The notes beneath the pieces were generated by a model. The model was not told the origin of the DNA, made no database searches, and worked only from the letters and a program-made list of their open reading frames with translations. A stretch of DNA of 64,000 nucleotides from assembly GCA_030323885.1 (NCBI GenBank), contig CM059198.1, positions 14,732,462-14,796,461 of the forward strand, read 5' to 3'. This document shows, one piece after another, positions 9,974 to 21,772 of this stretch. The translations under genes and the position numbers were made by a program. The first letter of the stretch is position 1; the number at the start of each line of letters is the position of its first letter. This DNA is from Branchipolynoe longqiensis. Lineage: Eukaryota; Annelida; Polychaeta; Phyllodocida; Polynoidae.

Positions 9974-10959
9974 TTACTCTACTTCCCCCAGGCTCGAGGC
10001 TACATGGATGTCAGCGACAATCCTCTCTGACAGAGGGCGGGTAATGTATTTATATATCGCATCAGACGCCCAGTCCCCCCTTACCCTGATTTCATCTATC
10101 AAAGCACCCTGGAGTGCAAGATAGGTGCACCCCCCAGTCTTAGTGAATGACAGGAAAAATTCTCCTGTGGAAACCGGGCCACCGCCGCAAAATGTTTCAT
10201 GGTAGCCTGGAGTGATCTGTAATCAAGGGGTTTGTAGCCTCCAGAGCATGCAGGAACCTGAAAAGCGGGGGATCCCGAATCCACTCTTACCTCGGCAAAA
10301 TGCCTCTCTACCCAAAAAACAGCACATAAGTCTGTGTTAGGCACACATGCGACCGGTATCAGGAGCTCTCTCTCCGCAAACTGAATTGTCTTGGATCGCC
10401 GAATGGTGACCACCATGCCCCAAGCATGGAAAGAGAAATCTGAGTGCAAGAGGACGGACTCAGAGTCGGTAATCTGGCATTTGCGGAGGAGAGCCCTAAG
10501 CCCAAGTAATATGGCCACGCGAGTGGCCAGATGACCCTTGCTTAAGGACATAAAGGAAAACATTTTTAATAACTCAGAGGGTAATAACGGGGCCGCATGC
10601 TTAACTGCGCACCCCAGTGCATGGTTAGCACCTCCTAAAATCGTTCTCACCTGATGGCACGAAAAATCGATTGGCTCACTATTCTCTGCCTTCAAGAAGA
10701 AATTAAGGGCACTTACATAAGAGTATTTTAGCGTACGTGATAGCCAGGCTACATAGAGGGCGACCTGAGAGGGGGGGCAAGGCACCGGCGATATGATGCC
10801 TCTGAACTCATCTATAAAGCTGAGGTATTTCCTAATCTGCATTGAGCGTGTTGCACGAGAGTTCAGAGCATAGTATTGGTCGCTCATGGCACTGGCCGCC
10901 CTCCTCAGGAGCTCCAGGTCTGCAAAAGAAGGTGTTAGATCATATGAATAAGTTGGCAC
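9974..10959 (-). pseudogene. Tyrosine recombinase of the minus-strand Ngaro-type element
   Basis: YR recombinases integrate the circular DNA of such retrotransposons without an integrase. The main frame (10959-10099) has a DNA-binding-like N-terminal half, then GLRALLRKCQITDSES, which carries the first catalytic Arg, and SCHSLRLGG, the H-x-x-R box. A frameshift just after that box moves the rest to another frame, which continues through RVRGDWASDAIYKYI with the nucleophilic Tyr and stops at 9974-9976. Total length near 330 codons is normal for the family. The closest relative in the window is the recombinase at 32.8-33.8 kb, which shares RALLRKC and the SKTIQF segment. Confidence 0.75.
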
Positions 10960-12570
10960 AACACATACATGCCAGCTGATCTACCGCTCCAATACGAGCC
11001 TTGCTCGGGGGATCACGCCACCTACTTAGCGCATCACAAACTATATTGTTTTTACTTCTAACATAAGCCGAGTTAACATCAAAATTAAATGTTACTGAGA
11101 GCAAAAAAAGCTCCTTTACGTAGCGCATTATGAGTTTATTTATACATCGGCCCGTGGCCAGCACTGCCCACACCATGTTGTTGTCTGTCACAAAAACAAC
11201 ACCTCATCTCTCCAAAGGTGGCACCACCTGCGGGCGGCAGCAATGACAGCCCACATCTCTTTTTCGTTAATATGGGCCTCCCGACAGGCCTGATCAGTCA
11301 CAAGAAAATGGTGGCCGACCTCCCCCGCCAAGGTTGAGTCGCATAAGAAACTCCCTACCAACCAGTCACCTGAGTGGGCAGCTCCAGAGCCCCAGTCTGA
11401 AGCATCACAATAGACAGAAATTGAAGGGGCATGTAAACCCAAAAGCTTAGCATAGCCATTAAACGTATCGATATAATTAAACCACCAAGATATTTCTGAG
11501 CGAAATTCATTGGTAATACATAGTTTATAGTATGGTTTCTTTAGTTGTCTGATGGCATCATAAACTCTGGTGGAGAAAGAGCGCCCACCCCGGACGACTG
11601 TAGAGCAGTGTGCCAAGCGGCCCCCCAGGCATTCCAACTCCTTACAGGTCGCTTTCCTTCGGCTCAAAAACAGAGAAAGGACATTTTTTTAGTTTGAGAA
11701 TTTTATCACACGGTAGTCTCAATTGTAATTTCACACTGTCTATCTCTATTCCAAGAATCTCGCACATTGCGATGGAGTCCCAATCTTAGGATAGCTCAAG
11801 AAGAAGCCAAGCCAGCGAAGGATTGCCATAATGGTGCGCTGATTACCCAGACACTCCGCAAAATTCTCCCCCAGCACCACAAAGTCATCTAGGTACTTTA
11901 TTACTCTCCCGACCCCCTCCCTGATGGCACAGCGGACGACCAAGTCCGATATCCTATTAAAAATATATGGGCTTGACGCCAGCCCCATACATAACTGATT
12001 GTCAAAGAAAATTTCCGGGCCATGACGTAAGTCCCAACATATTGCTTGGCATGGGGAATCAGTCGGGTGGATGCAGATAGCTCTATATGCGTCTTTAAAA
12101 TCTATTGTAGCGATAAACTCCCCCTGAATCATGATTTTTACTAAGTCATCGACTCCCTGGTAAGAATTTTTTTTCGAAACCTCCTGGACATAATTATTAA
12201 CTGAGCGGCCCAGTGGCCTACTACAGTCTATAATACTACGGTACCACTCACCCGTCAATTTAAGAATCGCAAAAACATTATGTACACAAATGGGTGGGCC
12301 ATCCGCCCTAGCAATATAGCCAGAATTTAGCTCGCTCCTGAGGTGTTACTGATAAAGCATTCATGTAAAGGGTTCATAGGATTAGAATAATGACTACTAT
12401 AAGTTGTAGTGCAAAACCAAAAATAGCACCGTACAAAATGTAATTGGCGTCTGGGTCTACTTGGCCCTTGGCAAAACATTCACAAAGGACGCGACATGGT
12501 TTAAGCTGGGCAGCATGCCCTCTAATCATGTGGGTGCAGGCACACGTCGCTTCCAAGCACGCAGCAGTAA
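10940..12570 (-). pseudogene. Reverse transcriptase-RNase H of the minus-strand Ngaro-type element
   Basis: RT motif A is ATIDFKDAYRAICIHP (about 12110-12060), motif B LCMGLASSPYIF (about 11995-11960) and motif C YLDDF (11881-11895). RNase H follows with ISVYCDASDWGSGAAHSG and INEKEMWAVIAAARRWCHLW, then a C-terminal piece with NNIVCDALSRWRDPP. The N-terminal part at 12374-12570 (IRGHAAQLKPCRVLCECF) matches the start of the RT frame at 31.2 kb. At least three frameshifts, near 12370, 11745 and 11190, break the protein. The copy is dead but well enough preserved to place in Ngaro rather than LTR or LINE groups. Confidence 0.75.
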
Positions 12571-12670
12571 CGGGGAAAGAACATCGAGAGCCAACTGGTT
12601 TATCAGACTGGACAGATGCCTGGAAATGTGTCGTTTGAGCGAAAACACACATACACAACTGCATTCAGGT

Positions 12671-15056
12671 GTAAACAATGGAACAGAGGAGCAAGTAGAC
12701 ACCATAAACAAACATCGGGGAGGCTATGCACCACGAGCAAGGCAGAGTATGTCAACATCACGTGTGCAGAGATGGCAAGAGCGTGGAATGCGAGCCTCTG
12801 CGCCTCACGCGAACTGCACCCGATGCGGCTATCACCATGGCAACGTTGCATGCCCAGCAGCAGACAAACAGTGTTTACAGTGTAATCGGTATGGGCATTT
12901 TCAAAAAGTGTGCCGATCATGGCGCACAGGTTGTGCCCAGGTAAACAAACTGGATGTGAATGATGGTGTCACGGATGGAAATGAACTAGACGACGAAGAC
13001 GACCTTTTCGTGGGCGAAATAACGGGCGAGACGATATGCAGCAGCAATTTGTGGTAGGTGGAATATGCATTACAGAACATCCCTGTTAAATTTAAACTGG
13101 ACATTGGGTCCCAAGCCAATATTATACCACATACTATCTATGATGCCCTACGTAACACCGTGTTAGAACCTTCAAGATGTTGTCTCATCACATAATCAGG
13201 TGATCGAATAAGTCCCGAAGGCCAGACCACCATTGTCATCGGAGGGGTGCCATTGAGGTTCCAAGTCACAGCGAGAGGCACACCGATTTTGGGAAAAGAA
13301 GCGTGTGTACAACTACAACTAATCAAACGAGTAGGAGAAATCACCGTACAAACAAGACAAGCGACCACCGCCGGCCAAGCAGCACAACGTTTAGTAGAAA
13401 AATACTCAGATGTCTTCACTGTTTTAGGGACTATAAAAAGTAATGCTAAAATACATATTGATGTTAAAATAGATCCTGTGATTGACCCGCCAAGACGGAT
13501 TCCCCATGCGATTGTTGACAATGTAAGGAAAGAATTAGACAGAATGCTAGATTTGGGTGTGATAGTGAAGCAGCTTGAACCAACCCCGTGGGTGAATTCT
13601 ATAACAATCGTAAGAAAACCAGATAAAATTATAGTTTGCCTAGACCCAACCAAGCTTAATAAAGCCATATTAAATACCCCATATCCCACCAGGACAATAG
13701 AGGAGGTTATTGCCAAAACGAGCAAGGCAAAATATATTTCTGTCATTGATGCAAATAGTGGGTATTGGCAGATAGAACTGGAATCAGAAAGCTCAAAATT
13801 GTGTACTTTTAATACCCCGTGGGGACGTTTCCGATATACCCGGCTACCGTTCGGGATTAAGACTGCTGGGGACATATGATATATTGGTATATGGAAGCAC
13901 CGAGAAGGAACACAATTAAAATTTAGAAAATGTATTTAGGAGGGCCAGAGAGGCTGATCTACAGCTCAACCCGAAAATATCTGTAATTTGCAAAACCGAA
14001 GTTAACTATGTAGGACACACATTAACTCAGTCTGGGTTGAAACCCACGGCAGACCCCATCCGAGCCATAATTGAAATGCCCACCCCCACTGACAAAGCGG
14101 CTGTCCAACGGTTCTTAGGCATGGTGGGATATGTAGGAAAATTCATACCAAATGTATCTGAAATTTCAAAGCCGTTGAGACAAATTCTATCTAAAAACAT
14201 AGTATGGTTTTGGCAGCATGAGCAAGAGCATGCATTTGACACTCTAAACAAACTTTTAATATCAGCACCTGTACTAAAGTATTATGATGTAAATGAACAG
14301 ATCACTTTGCAAGTAGATGCTTCGTAGTCAGGCCTGGGGGCGGCCATTTTTCAGCAAAATAGGCCTATTGCTATGGCGTCAAAGGCACTGGATTCTTGCC
14401 AGTCGAGTTACGCGGTGATCGAGAAAGAATTATTGGCAATTTGTTTTGGGTGTGTCCGTTTCCACGATTACATTTATGGGAAAGAGGTGATAATTGAAAC
14501 CGATCATAACCAGCTTGTGTCAATCATGGCGAAACCGTTGCATCTATTGTCGGCCAGAATGCAACGAATGCGCATGAGGCTGCAGAACTATAACATTGTA
14601 ATGAAATATGTAATTGGCAAAGAGATGTTCTTTGCATACACTCTTTCGCGGGCGCACACCAGCAAAATAACACCAAACAATCTATTCAACAACAAAATCT
14701 CCATAGCTGTGATTGACATTGCACATAACATGATGGACAGAATCACCGAGGCTACAAAAATGGATACCACCCTTACTGAAGTGACAAAATTGGTAAGAGA
14801 GGGTTGGCCCACCCAGAATAGTTTAGTGACGTCGTGTGCGAAACCATTCTTTACTTGTAAAGAGGAAAGAGTTAAATATTACAGTTAAATATTGCCGCCC
14901 AATGCATACATTCGCACTAACACTGAAACTGAACGTACATCAACTGTCAAGGCACACAACAAGTCCAAAAGGGGGGCAAAGACATATACAACTAAATGTG
15001 GGCGTGTCTCGCATCCGCCGGATCGACTGGGAATGCCAGAACACAACTACTAAGGG
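12671..15056 (+). pseudogene. Gypsy/Ty3-type gag-pol fragment, integrase largely missing
   Basis: Order along the plus strand: two CCHC knuckles (CTRCGYHHGNVAC at 12815, CLQCNRYGHFQKVC at 12871), a protease-like D-I-G-S (13100-13111), RT (PWVNSITIVRKPD, VIDANSGYWQIEL, LPFGIKTAG), a gap of lost sequence at 13879, then GHTLTQSGLKPT, RNase H (ITLQVDAS, stop near 14326, then SYAVIEKELLAICFG) to 14888. A C-terminal pol-like GRVSHPPDRLGMPE follows at about 15000-15040, so most of the integrase has been deleted. No LTR pair flanks it. It lies on the opposite strand within the gag position of the Ngaro-type element and must have arrived later or been joined by rearrangement. Confidence 0.7.
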
Positions 15057-15246
15057 TAACGAGTCTCACACGATTCTAGAGCAAAATGAATACACATATA
15101 ATGATGTTTAAATATCAGGTTTCAGGCTCATATGTCTTCAACCCACATATCCTCGACACACTGGCGCGATCGGACGAGAAGCAGCAACAACACAGGTAGC
15201 ATGTAGACTGTGTTAAGTATATAGTCGACACTCATATAGCAGGAAC

Positions 15247-15440
15247 AATTAAAACAGTGAATCGTATGGGATGTGTACAGAGGTGTAGTGACGCAGCCGG
15301 CGCGCGCTCAGTGTCTATATCGCTCAGCAGCGCCGACTAGCGGATTTAGCCGGTAACCCCCGCGCTTGTTCCAAAACCCGCCGCGGAGGGGCAGCACCAT
15401 GCGATACCTACATCGGCATATACGTAGTTTATGCTTTGCT
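15247..15440 (-). repeat. Split direct repeat A1
   Basis: 194 bp, the 5' terminal repeat of the minus-strand YR element, matching A2 at 9624-9821. Its presence on the far side of the Gypsy sequence shows that the two pieces were once one element. Confidence 0.8.
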
Positions 15441-15689
15441 ATATATTGTATGTTTATATATTGTTTGTACATTTTTTTGTATATATGTAAATATGTGTCA
15501 AGATGTGTAAATAAATAAATATACTGTCAATTTTAATTTGTGTGTCTGCGTTCAGTAAAGGCATGCCATCATTTAATTGTTATACATTGAAGTACAATTC
15601 AAATTCAAATTAAATCATAAATACAAATTTACAATTTAAAATGCTTATAATAAATATTAAGGACACAAGTCCCTACCCTATCTTTCTCC

Positions 15690-16215
15690 TTCCTTCCCCT
15701 TTCTCCCTCCCTCCCTCCCTCCCCCTCTATCTCTCTTTCTTCCTCTATCTCTCTATCTCTCTTCCTCCCTCTCTCTATCTCTCTTCCTCCCTCTCTCTAT
15801 CTCTCTTCCTCCCTCTCTATATCTCTCTTCCTCTCTCTCTATATCTCTGTTCCTCCCTCTCACTATCTCTCTTCCTCGCGCTCTCTATCTCTCTTCCTCT
15901 CTCTCTTCCTCTATCTCTATCCCTCTTCCTCCCTCTCTCTATCTCTCTTCCTCTCTCTATCTCTCTTCCTCTCTCTATCTCTCTTCCACCCTCTCTATAT
16001 CTCTTCCTCCCTCTCTCTCTTCTTCCCTCTCTCTATCTCTCTTCCCCTCTCTCTCTATCTCTCTTCCTCCCTCTCTCTATCTCTCTTCCTCTATCTCCTC
16101 TCTCTCTTCCTCTCTCTTCCCCTCCCTCCCTCCCTCCTTCTATCTCTTCTCCCCCTCCCTCCCTCCCTCCCTCTATCTCTTCTCCCCCTCCCTCCCCCTT
16201 TCTGTCTCTGTGTCA
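15690..16215 (+). repeat. Pyrimidine-rich satellite (CTCTCTAT/CTTCCTCC)
   Basis: About 520 bp of almost pure C/T built from CTCTCTATCTCTCTTCCTCC variants. The apparent 205-codon Ser/Leu/Pro frame is an artefact of the repeat. Confidence 0.85.
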
Positions 16216-16543
16216 CTCTATTTTTCCCTGTATTCTTAGTATGTATGTCAAAGATTAATTCATGTAAAAAGAGAGGAGATTCATTACAATTACATTAACT
16301 AGATGACTGTAAATTAGGGAGCGAAAGAACGTAACAGACATGTAAAATTGTGTTTTCATATTCATAAAATGATATCGTTTATTTTACTAGAGATATAAAC
16401 ATATTAGCATCTCATATAACAGGAGACATGTCACAACATCACAGACATGTAAATAAGCGAGAACAGTACAGTGTCAAGAAAAGCACATAAGTTTGCAAAA
16501 ACAGTACACAGACACAGCGCATACAGACTGATAAAATGTTTTG

Positions 16544-17887
16544 TCAGATCATCCTCTCTTGCCATGACAGTGCTCCGGCGGGTGAGATGACCCAGTCTTT
16601 AATTAGATTGCGCTGTTCCTTTCCTAGCTTGGATGCGGTGTTGGGGCTAACAGGTAGAACGTCAATGTCAGGAAGGTTGTGGCCCTCTCGCCAACCTCCA
16701 GGCACAAAGTTGTTGTTGGCTGTCTCGGGACGATCCAGCTGCATGTTCTGTAGCGCTGGGTAGCATGACCTCATGAGGTTGTGCAGAACAATGCACGCCT
16801 TGACGATGATCTTCATGTTGGAGGGGTGGTGCTGCATAGTCGTCAGCAGCACTTGGAAGCGGTTGGCTAGAATGCCAAAGGCATTCTCCACCACTCTCCT
16901 AGCTTGTAAAGCTGGTAGTTGAATAGTCACTCGTCATTGTTCAAGCCCCTCTTGCCATACGGCTTCATCATGGTCGGCAGCAGGGCAAAGGCGTCGTCAC
17001 AGATCAGAAAATAGGCACATCCTTCTGGTGGTCGACGAGCAGTTCAGGGTTCAGCCGATGGTGCCACCTTCAGTGCCCGCCTTCAGCTCGGAGGCGTTGT
17101 AAATCTGGGCATCGGACGCGGTGCCCAAACCGCCAATATCTGCCCAGATAAATTTGTAATCCGCATCTACAAGCGCCAACAGGACCACGGAGTAAACGCC
17201 CTTGTAGTTGTAGTAGATCGACCCACTGTTTGGAGGGCACTGGCAGGCAATGTGCTTCCCATCCAGAGCGCCACAGGTATGGGGGAAGTTCCACCTCTCT
17301 GAAAAGAGGTCCGCGACGGCACGCGACCCTTCTGGAGTCGTCGGACACGTCATGACCTCGGCCCTGTACTAGTCGACGATGGCCTTACAGACTTCATGCA
17401 CTATCAGCGACTGTGTGCTGTGGGGCACCCTCCACCCAAACTTCATGGAGGAGTATTTTGTGCCAGATGCCAGGTGCCGCAGAGTAAGTGCTATTTTCAG
17501 CGCCGGCTCGAGCGGCACCCTGAATGTGGTCCGTTTTTTGGCGATCCTCAGTCCCACTCGTGCCACAATCTCGTCAAACAACTGGGGAGGCAGCCGCATG
17601 AAGTTCACAAACCACGCGGCCGCCTCCCAATCAGGATCTGACCCATACTGATCGTCGCCGCCGCTCCCTCCTCCTTCTACTCTGGATACGGGATGCCAGA
17701 AGAACCATGAGGTATAGGCCAAGCTCATGGTGGTAAAGGGCAACTCTGTAGAATAGCTGGAACTGTACTTGCAGTGCCTGGGCATCCATCCTGTATGAGC
17801 AGCAGAGCAAGAATGACCGAAGAAGGCGTGAGTCGCCTTTATATACCGAGACCATAGGTCTGGCATATGCCGCCATACGCTACTCAT
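16544..17887 (-). pseudogene. PIF/Harbinger-type DDE transposase (HARBI1-like), degraded
   Basis: Landmarks in order: FMRLPPQLFDEIVARVG and FRVPLEPALKIALTLRHLASG (helical N-terminal part), GALDGKH with the first catalytic Asp (17252-17272), VYSVVLLALVDADYKFIWAD, TASDAQIY with the second Asp (17098-17124), then RRVVENAFGILANRF with the catalytic Glu (16871-16894). An in-frame stop interrupts it at 17369-17371, another frame break lies between 17051 and 16930, and it ends at 16544. The three acidic residues remain, but the frame is unusable. No partner Myb-like protein and no matching TIR pair were found. The 5' side runs into the foldback element. Confidence 0.8.
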
Positions 17888-18722
17888 ACGCTTTGCATAC
17901 GCTACGAATACGCTCCCATACGCAACTCATAGGTTCTGCGTACGCTGCATATGCCCGAGATACGCCCGAGATACGCCCGTGACGCAAGTTGAGCGTATGA
18001 GTAACGAACGCCGGCATACCCCCAGCGTACGAGGAGCATATGCCGGTGTATGAGAAGCGTATGAGTAGCGTCTGAACCATACGCCCCCGTAGGTCGAGAT
18101 TTTTTTAGCATGCACAAAAAAATGTGGACGGACAGACAGGAGAAAGCGTATGGCGGCGTACAGCGGCATAGGCCGGCATAAGCCGGCACATGACGGCATA
18201 TGCGGAGCGTATGCGGAGTGTATGCATAGCGTATGCGGAGCGTATGGCGGCGTATGATGGCGTATGCCGACGTATATGACATAACGCGCCTACGCCGCCG
18301 TATGCTCCCCCCAAAAAACCTAATGTGCACGCATACGCCGCCATACGCCGCCATATGCTATGCGTATGCATACGCATAGGCCGTCATGTGCCGGCCTATG
18401 CCGGCATATGCCGTCATACGCCGCCATACGCTTTCTCCCATCCGTCCATCCAAATTTTGTTGTGCATGCTAAAAAAATCTCGACCTACGGGAGCATATGG
18501 TTCATACGCTACTCATACGCTTCTCATACGTCGGCATACGCTCCTCGTGCGCCGGCGTACACTCCTCGTACGCTAGGGGTACGCCTGTGTACGCTATGCA
18601 TACGCTCAACTTGCATCACCGGCGTTTCTCTAGCGTATTATGTATTCGAGCATACTCCTAGCATACTCCTAGCGTATGCACAGCATATGCACAGCGTATT
18701 CAAAGTGTATGCCATAGGTCTG
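17850..18722. mobile_element. Foldback palindrome built from CATACGC/GCGTATG words
   Basis: Two arms of about 400 bp (17850-18255 and 18325-18722) are inverted copies around a loop of about 70 bp. Matching landmarks are TAGGTCGAGATTTTTTTAGC (left) with its complement at 18470-18495, and AGAAAGCGTATGGCGGCGTA (left) with its complement near 18430. The outer edges carry CCATAGGTCTGG. The arms consist of near-repeats of one 7-8 bp word. Frames across it (Tyr/Ala/Cys/Arg-rich) are not genes. It abuts the start of the Harbinger pseudogene and might be linked to it. Confidence 0.7.
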
Positions 18723-18770
18723 GACATCGATCTGAGCTGGGTTAACGGACATGCTTGTGCCGTCCTACAT

Positions 18771-19160
18771 GTTTGCACTGTCCCATTTCTTCATATTTCT
18801 CATGGAGACTGCTTCCTAACAGGACCGCCGTTTATTATTGCTGCAGTTCTGCAGCCAGTGACCGCTAGGTCACAAATCCCCCAATAAGTAAGTAAGCCTA
18901 ACAGGTATAATATAATAATAATAATAATAAACCTAACAGGTTTCTAAGGTCGATATGTAGGATAAAATCTAGGTACATGTGTGTGTAGTGGGTGTGTGTG
19001 TACATGTTTGCACCATCCCATTTCTTCATATTTCATATGGAGACTGCTTCCTAACAGGTTGTTGCTTTTGATAGTGGTTGGAGCACATGTTTGGACCGTC
19101 CTACATGTTTGCACCGTCCCATTTCTTCATATATCATATATGGAGACTGCTTCCTAACAT
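18771..19160 (+). repeat. Three-fold 50-bp repeat and 5'-truncated LINE tail
   Basis: CCCATTTCTTCATAT followed by GGAGACTGCTTCCTAACA occurs three times (18782, 19018, 19121). Between the first and second lies a LINE tail (18830-18900) with GCTGCAGTTCTGCAGC and GTGACCGCTAGGTCAC, ending in AATAAGTAAGTAAG, like the tail at 21.7 kb. Confidence 0.6.
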
Positions 19161-20998
19161 AAGCCGACTGAAAACAGGCATTACTGAACGCCGCCTCAAA
19201 CACGTCAAGATCCTGTGCTATGCAGACGACATCGCTCTCATCTGCTCATGCACCAGGGACGTGCCCCTCCTCGCGGCGGATGTCCTGCTCCTACTTAGCA
19301 AATCCTGCCGCGAGCTGGGGCTCAAAATATCCACAAGCAAAACCAAAGCTATGATGATGTTTCCCGATCAGCCTCCCCACCCACTCCGTGCCGGGGACTT
19401 GGACGTCGAGTGGGTGGAAGCCTTCGACTACCTCAGAGTCAGGCTCGATCACAAACTCTCCATGATGAGCCCACTTGTGAAGCATCTGACCTCCAGAATG
19501 AACAAGAGACTTCTTCTAATGACTAGAATCTCTGGGTTCAACTGGGGAGCACCAGCTGAAGTGCTCAGCCTCTTCTACAAACAGGCCGTGCGGGCCCTCT
19601 ACAACTATGCAGCCAACACCATTTCCTGGATTGGTCACTGCAGAAAGAACCGTAAGCATGCCTCCCTCGCAGTAGCACCCTGACCAAAGACCTCCTCACC
19701 CTGGAAAGAGTCTAATACCAGGCAGCGCGAGTCATCACCCAAGCTCGCAGGACAACCAGGGTTGAGATCCTCCTCCTTGAGGCCAACCTCCCCCCACTCC
19801 ACCTATGCGGACAACAGCTGCTGGCAAACCACCTCTGCCAAGCCCTGTCCACAGGCCACTCCACCTTCTACCGCAGCGCAGCCTCCTGCCTACAAAACGG
19901 CCCAGGACGGCTCCTCGGCCTCTCCTGGGGTGCAAAAACGGCCATCCGCAGCCTGAAAGAAACCGACGGGCTGGCACTCGCTGATGTCCCTGACCTCCAG
20001 GCGAGACCCCCCTGGTACTCCGTGCCCGTTGAGTCAGACTCACCAGCCTCTGCTCAGCCCGAACCAACTACCCGACTATAGTCCTCAAAACCCTGGCACA
20101 GGAAACCATTGCCCGGGCCAAAGAGGACTTCCCTCTAGCCACCACGGTTTACACCGACGGCTCGCTCAACCCTGACACAGGCCGAGCCGGGGCTGGCTAC
20201 TTCCTACCAGACGGGCATGCTAGATGCCTTATCAGGGTCACGGACTACTCCTCCACCCTCGATCCAGAGCTCGCCGCCATCCACCATGCACTGACCCACC
20301 TGTGGCACTGCAGCTGCATAGTGGTCACTGACTCACTCAACGCAGTCCGCAAGATCAAGGACCACAGAGCTAACCACTCTCTGGCCACCTTGATCCAGAA
20401 GACCATCGTCACCAGGCATGAAGCTCAACTCGACACATTGCTGGCCTGGGTCCCTTCCCACATAGGACTTCTCGGTAATGACCAGGCTGACTCAGCTGCT
20501 CTGGATGGGTCTCACTGTCCTGAGATCCTCGTCATAGACCACTCCTTGTCCAAGCTCAAAGCCACCCACTCTAGAGCCACTAAAGCCCTGTGGGAGGCTT
20601 CCCTCCATAACACCACCATCAGGAACCCATACTCCATCAGTTGGGCCTGACACAAAAATGTCAGAGCGCGCCTACCAGTCCCAAGAAACCTCTCTGCATC
20701 CGTGCAAGAGGCGGTCACGCGCTTCAGGACTGGATACAGGCGGTTCATCGATACCCCTGCATTGCAACGATGTCCATGCGGTGACAAAATCTTCAACGTT
20801 GCCCACGTCTTGGCGTCATGTGTGGCCTTTGATAGGAACGCCATCCCTCAGCCCACCACACAACTTGTCTGACACCCGAGCTGTGCTCGCCATCCTCGAA
20901 AGGCTCTCCGAGTCCTCATGGGAGCCACTCGGTAGATTCTATAGACAAAATTATCACACCTTCGAGATCGTCGGCGGCCCTGAACCCAACAGTGACTA
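19161..20998 (+). pseudogene. I-type LINE ORF2, 3' half (RT, RNase H, C-terminal knuckle)
   Basis: The first preserved part carries the RT catalytic box in ILCYADDIALIC (19211-19246), followed by LGLKISTSKTKAMMM and FDYLRVRLD. After stops and frame changes near 19683-20140, an RNase H domain runs to 20650: TVYTDGSLNPDTGRAGAGYF, LDPELAAIHHAL, VVTDSLNAV, and WVPSHIGLLGNDQAD with the last acidic residue. A C-terminal CPCGDKIFNVAHVLASC knuckle lies at about 20770-20820. An RNase H after the RT places it in the I superfamily. The endonuclease and most of the RT are missing, as in a 5'-truncated copy, and frameshifts make it inactive. Confidence 0.8.
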
Positions 20999-21004
20999 AC
21001 AACC

Positions 21005-21240
21005 ACTGACAGGGAGCCCCGTGAGGTCCCGATCAGGGAGCCCTGTGAGGTCCCCCAGTCAGGGAGCCCCGTGAGGTCCCCCAGCAAGGAGCCCCGTGAG
21101 GTCCCGATCAGGGAGCCCCGTGAGGTCCCCCAGTCAGGGAGCCCCGTGAGGTCCCCCAGCAAGGAGCCCCGTGAGGTCCCCCACCAGGGAGCCCCATGAG
21201 GTCCCACCTGGGAGCCCCGTGAGGTTCCACCGGATGCAGC
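21005..21240 (+). repeat. Minisatellite, unit about 25 bp (GGAGCCCCGTGAGGTCCC)
   Basis: About nine units of GGAGCCCCGTGAGGTCCC, with alternating spacers (GATCA, CCAGTCA, CCAGCAA), directly after the LINE coding region. It lies in what would be the LINE 3' UTR. Confidence 0.8.
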
Positions 21241-21674
21241 CCCTACACCGGGAGCTCCGTGCGGTCCTGGACACACCGATGTGACAGCCTCGACCCCCGC
21301 ACCCACAACGCCGGTTCCCGCTTCGATCACCGAAGGAGTGGGTGCCGGGACCGCGGATACAGCCACATCCACCCACATCACCCCGGTCCAAGAGCCACTG
21401 CCACTAGACCACCCACCCTGCGACGGAGTTCGGAAGACCAACACGCCGCCCATGGCCCTGCTGCCAATGACACCGGATCCCACTTTGATCTCCGGTCGAG
21501 GTACAGGACCGTGGGCCCAAGAACGTTTTGCCACCTACCGGGCCACCGCCGCACCAGAGCACAAGTCACCGCACAAAGCACCACGCCCCCCCCCCACCAC
21601 ACCTCAAGCTGGACGAAGCAAGAAGGAAAGACCCCCCACCCCCCAAAAAAAAAACACAAACAAAAAAAACGGGC

Positions 21675-21765
21675 CGTTTTAACGGCGCCGTTTATTAATG
21701 CTGCAGTCCTGCAGCCAGTGACCGCGAGGTCACAAACCCCCCAACAAGTAAGTAAGTAAGTATTT
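21675..21765 (+). other. LINE 3' end: twin hairpins and AAGT tail
   Basis: GCTGCAGTCCTGCAGC (21700-21715) and GTGACC-GCGA-GGTCAC (21718-21733) are adjacent perfect stems, followed by CAAACCCCCCAAC and a short AAGT repeat. The same arrangement occurs at 18840-18873 in a second copy. In LINEs such 3' structures are recognised by the RT; that role here is inference. Confidence 0.65.
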
Positions 21766-21772
21766 AAGATAA

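Larger units (their letters stand above)
9483..15440 (-). mobile_element. Ngaro-type YR retrotransposon with split direct repeats (defective)
   Basis: In minus orientation the order is A1 (15440-15247), Gypsy-filled region, RT, RNase H, YR, B1 (9945-9822), A2 (9821-9624), B2 (9606-9483). An A1 at the 5' end with B1-A2-B2 at the 3' end is the split-direct-repeat design described for Ngaro and PAT-like YR retrotransposons. B1 abuts A2 without a linker; 17 bases separate A2 from B2. All coding regions carry frameshifts, and its own gag is not seen. Confidence 0.8.

Noticed and set aside
15641..16258. 205-codon Ser/Leu/Pro frame
   Set aside because: Pure pyrimidine satellite; the composition fully explains it.
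17850..18722. CRISPR-like array
   Set aside because: Word repeats are irregular, without spacers of constant length, in a eukaryotic repeat landscape.
17902..18887. Several 90-175 codon Tyr/Ala/Arg/His frames
   Set aside because: They come from the CATACGC words of the foldback palindrome and appear on both strands alike.
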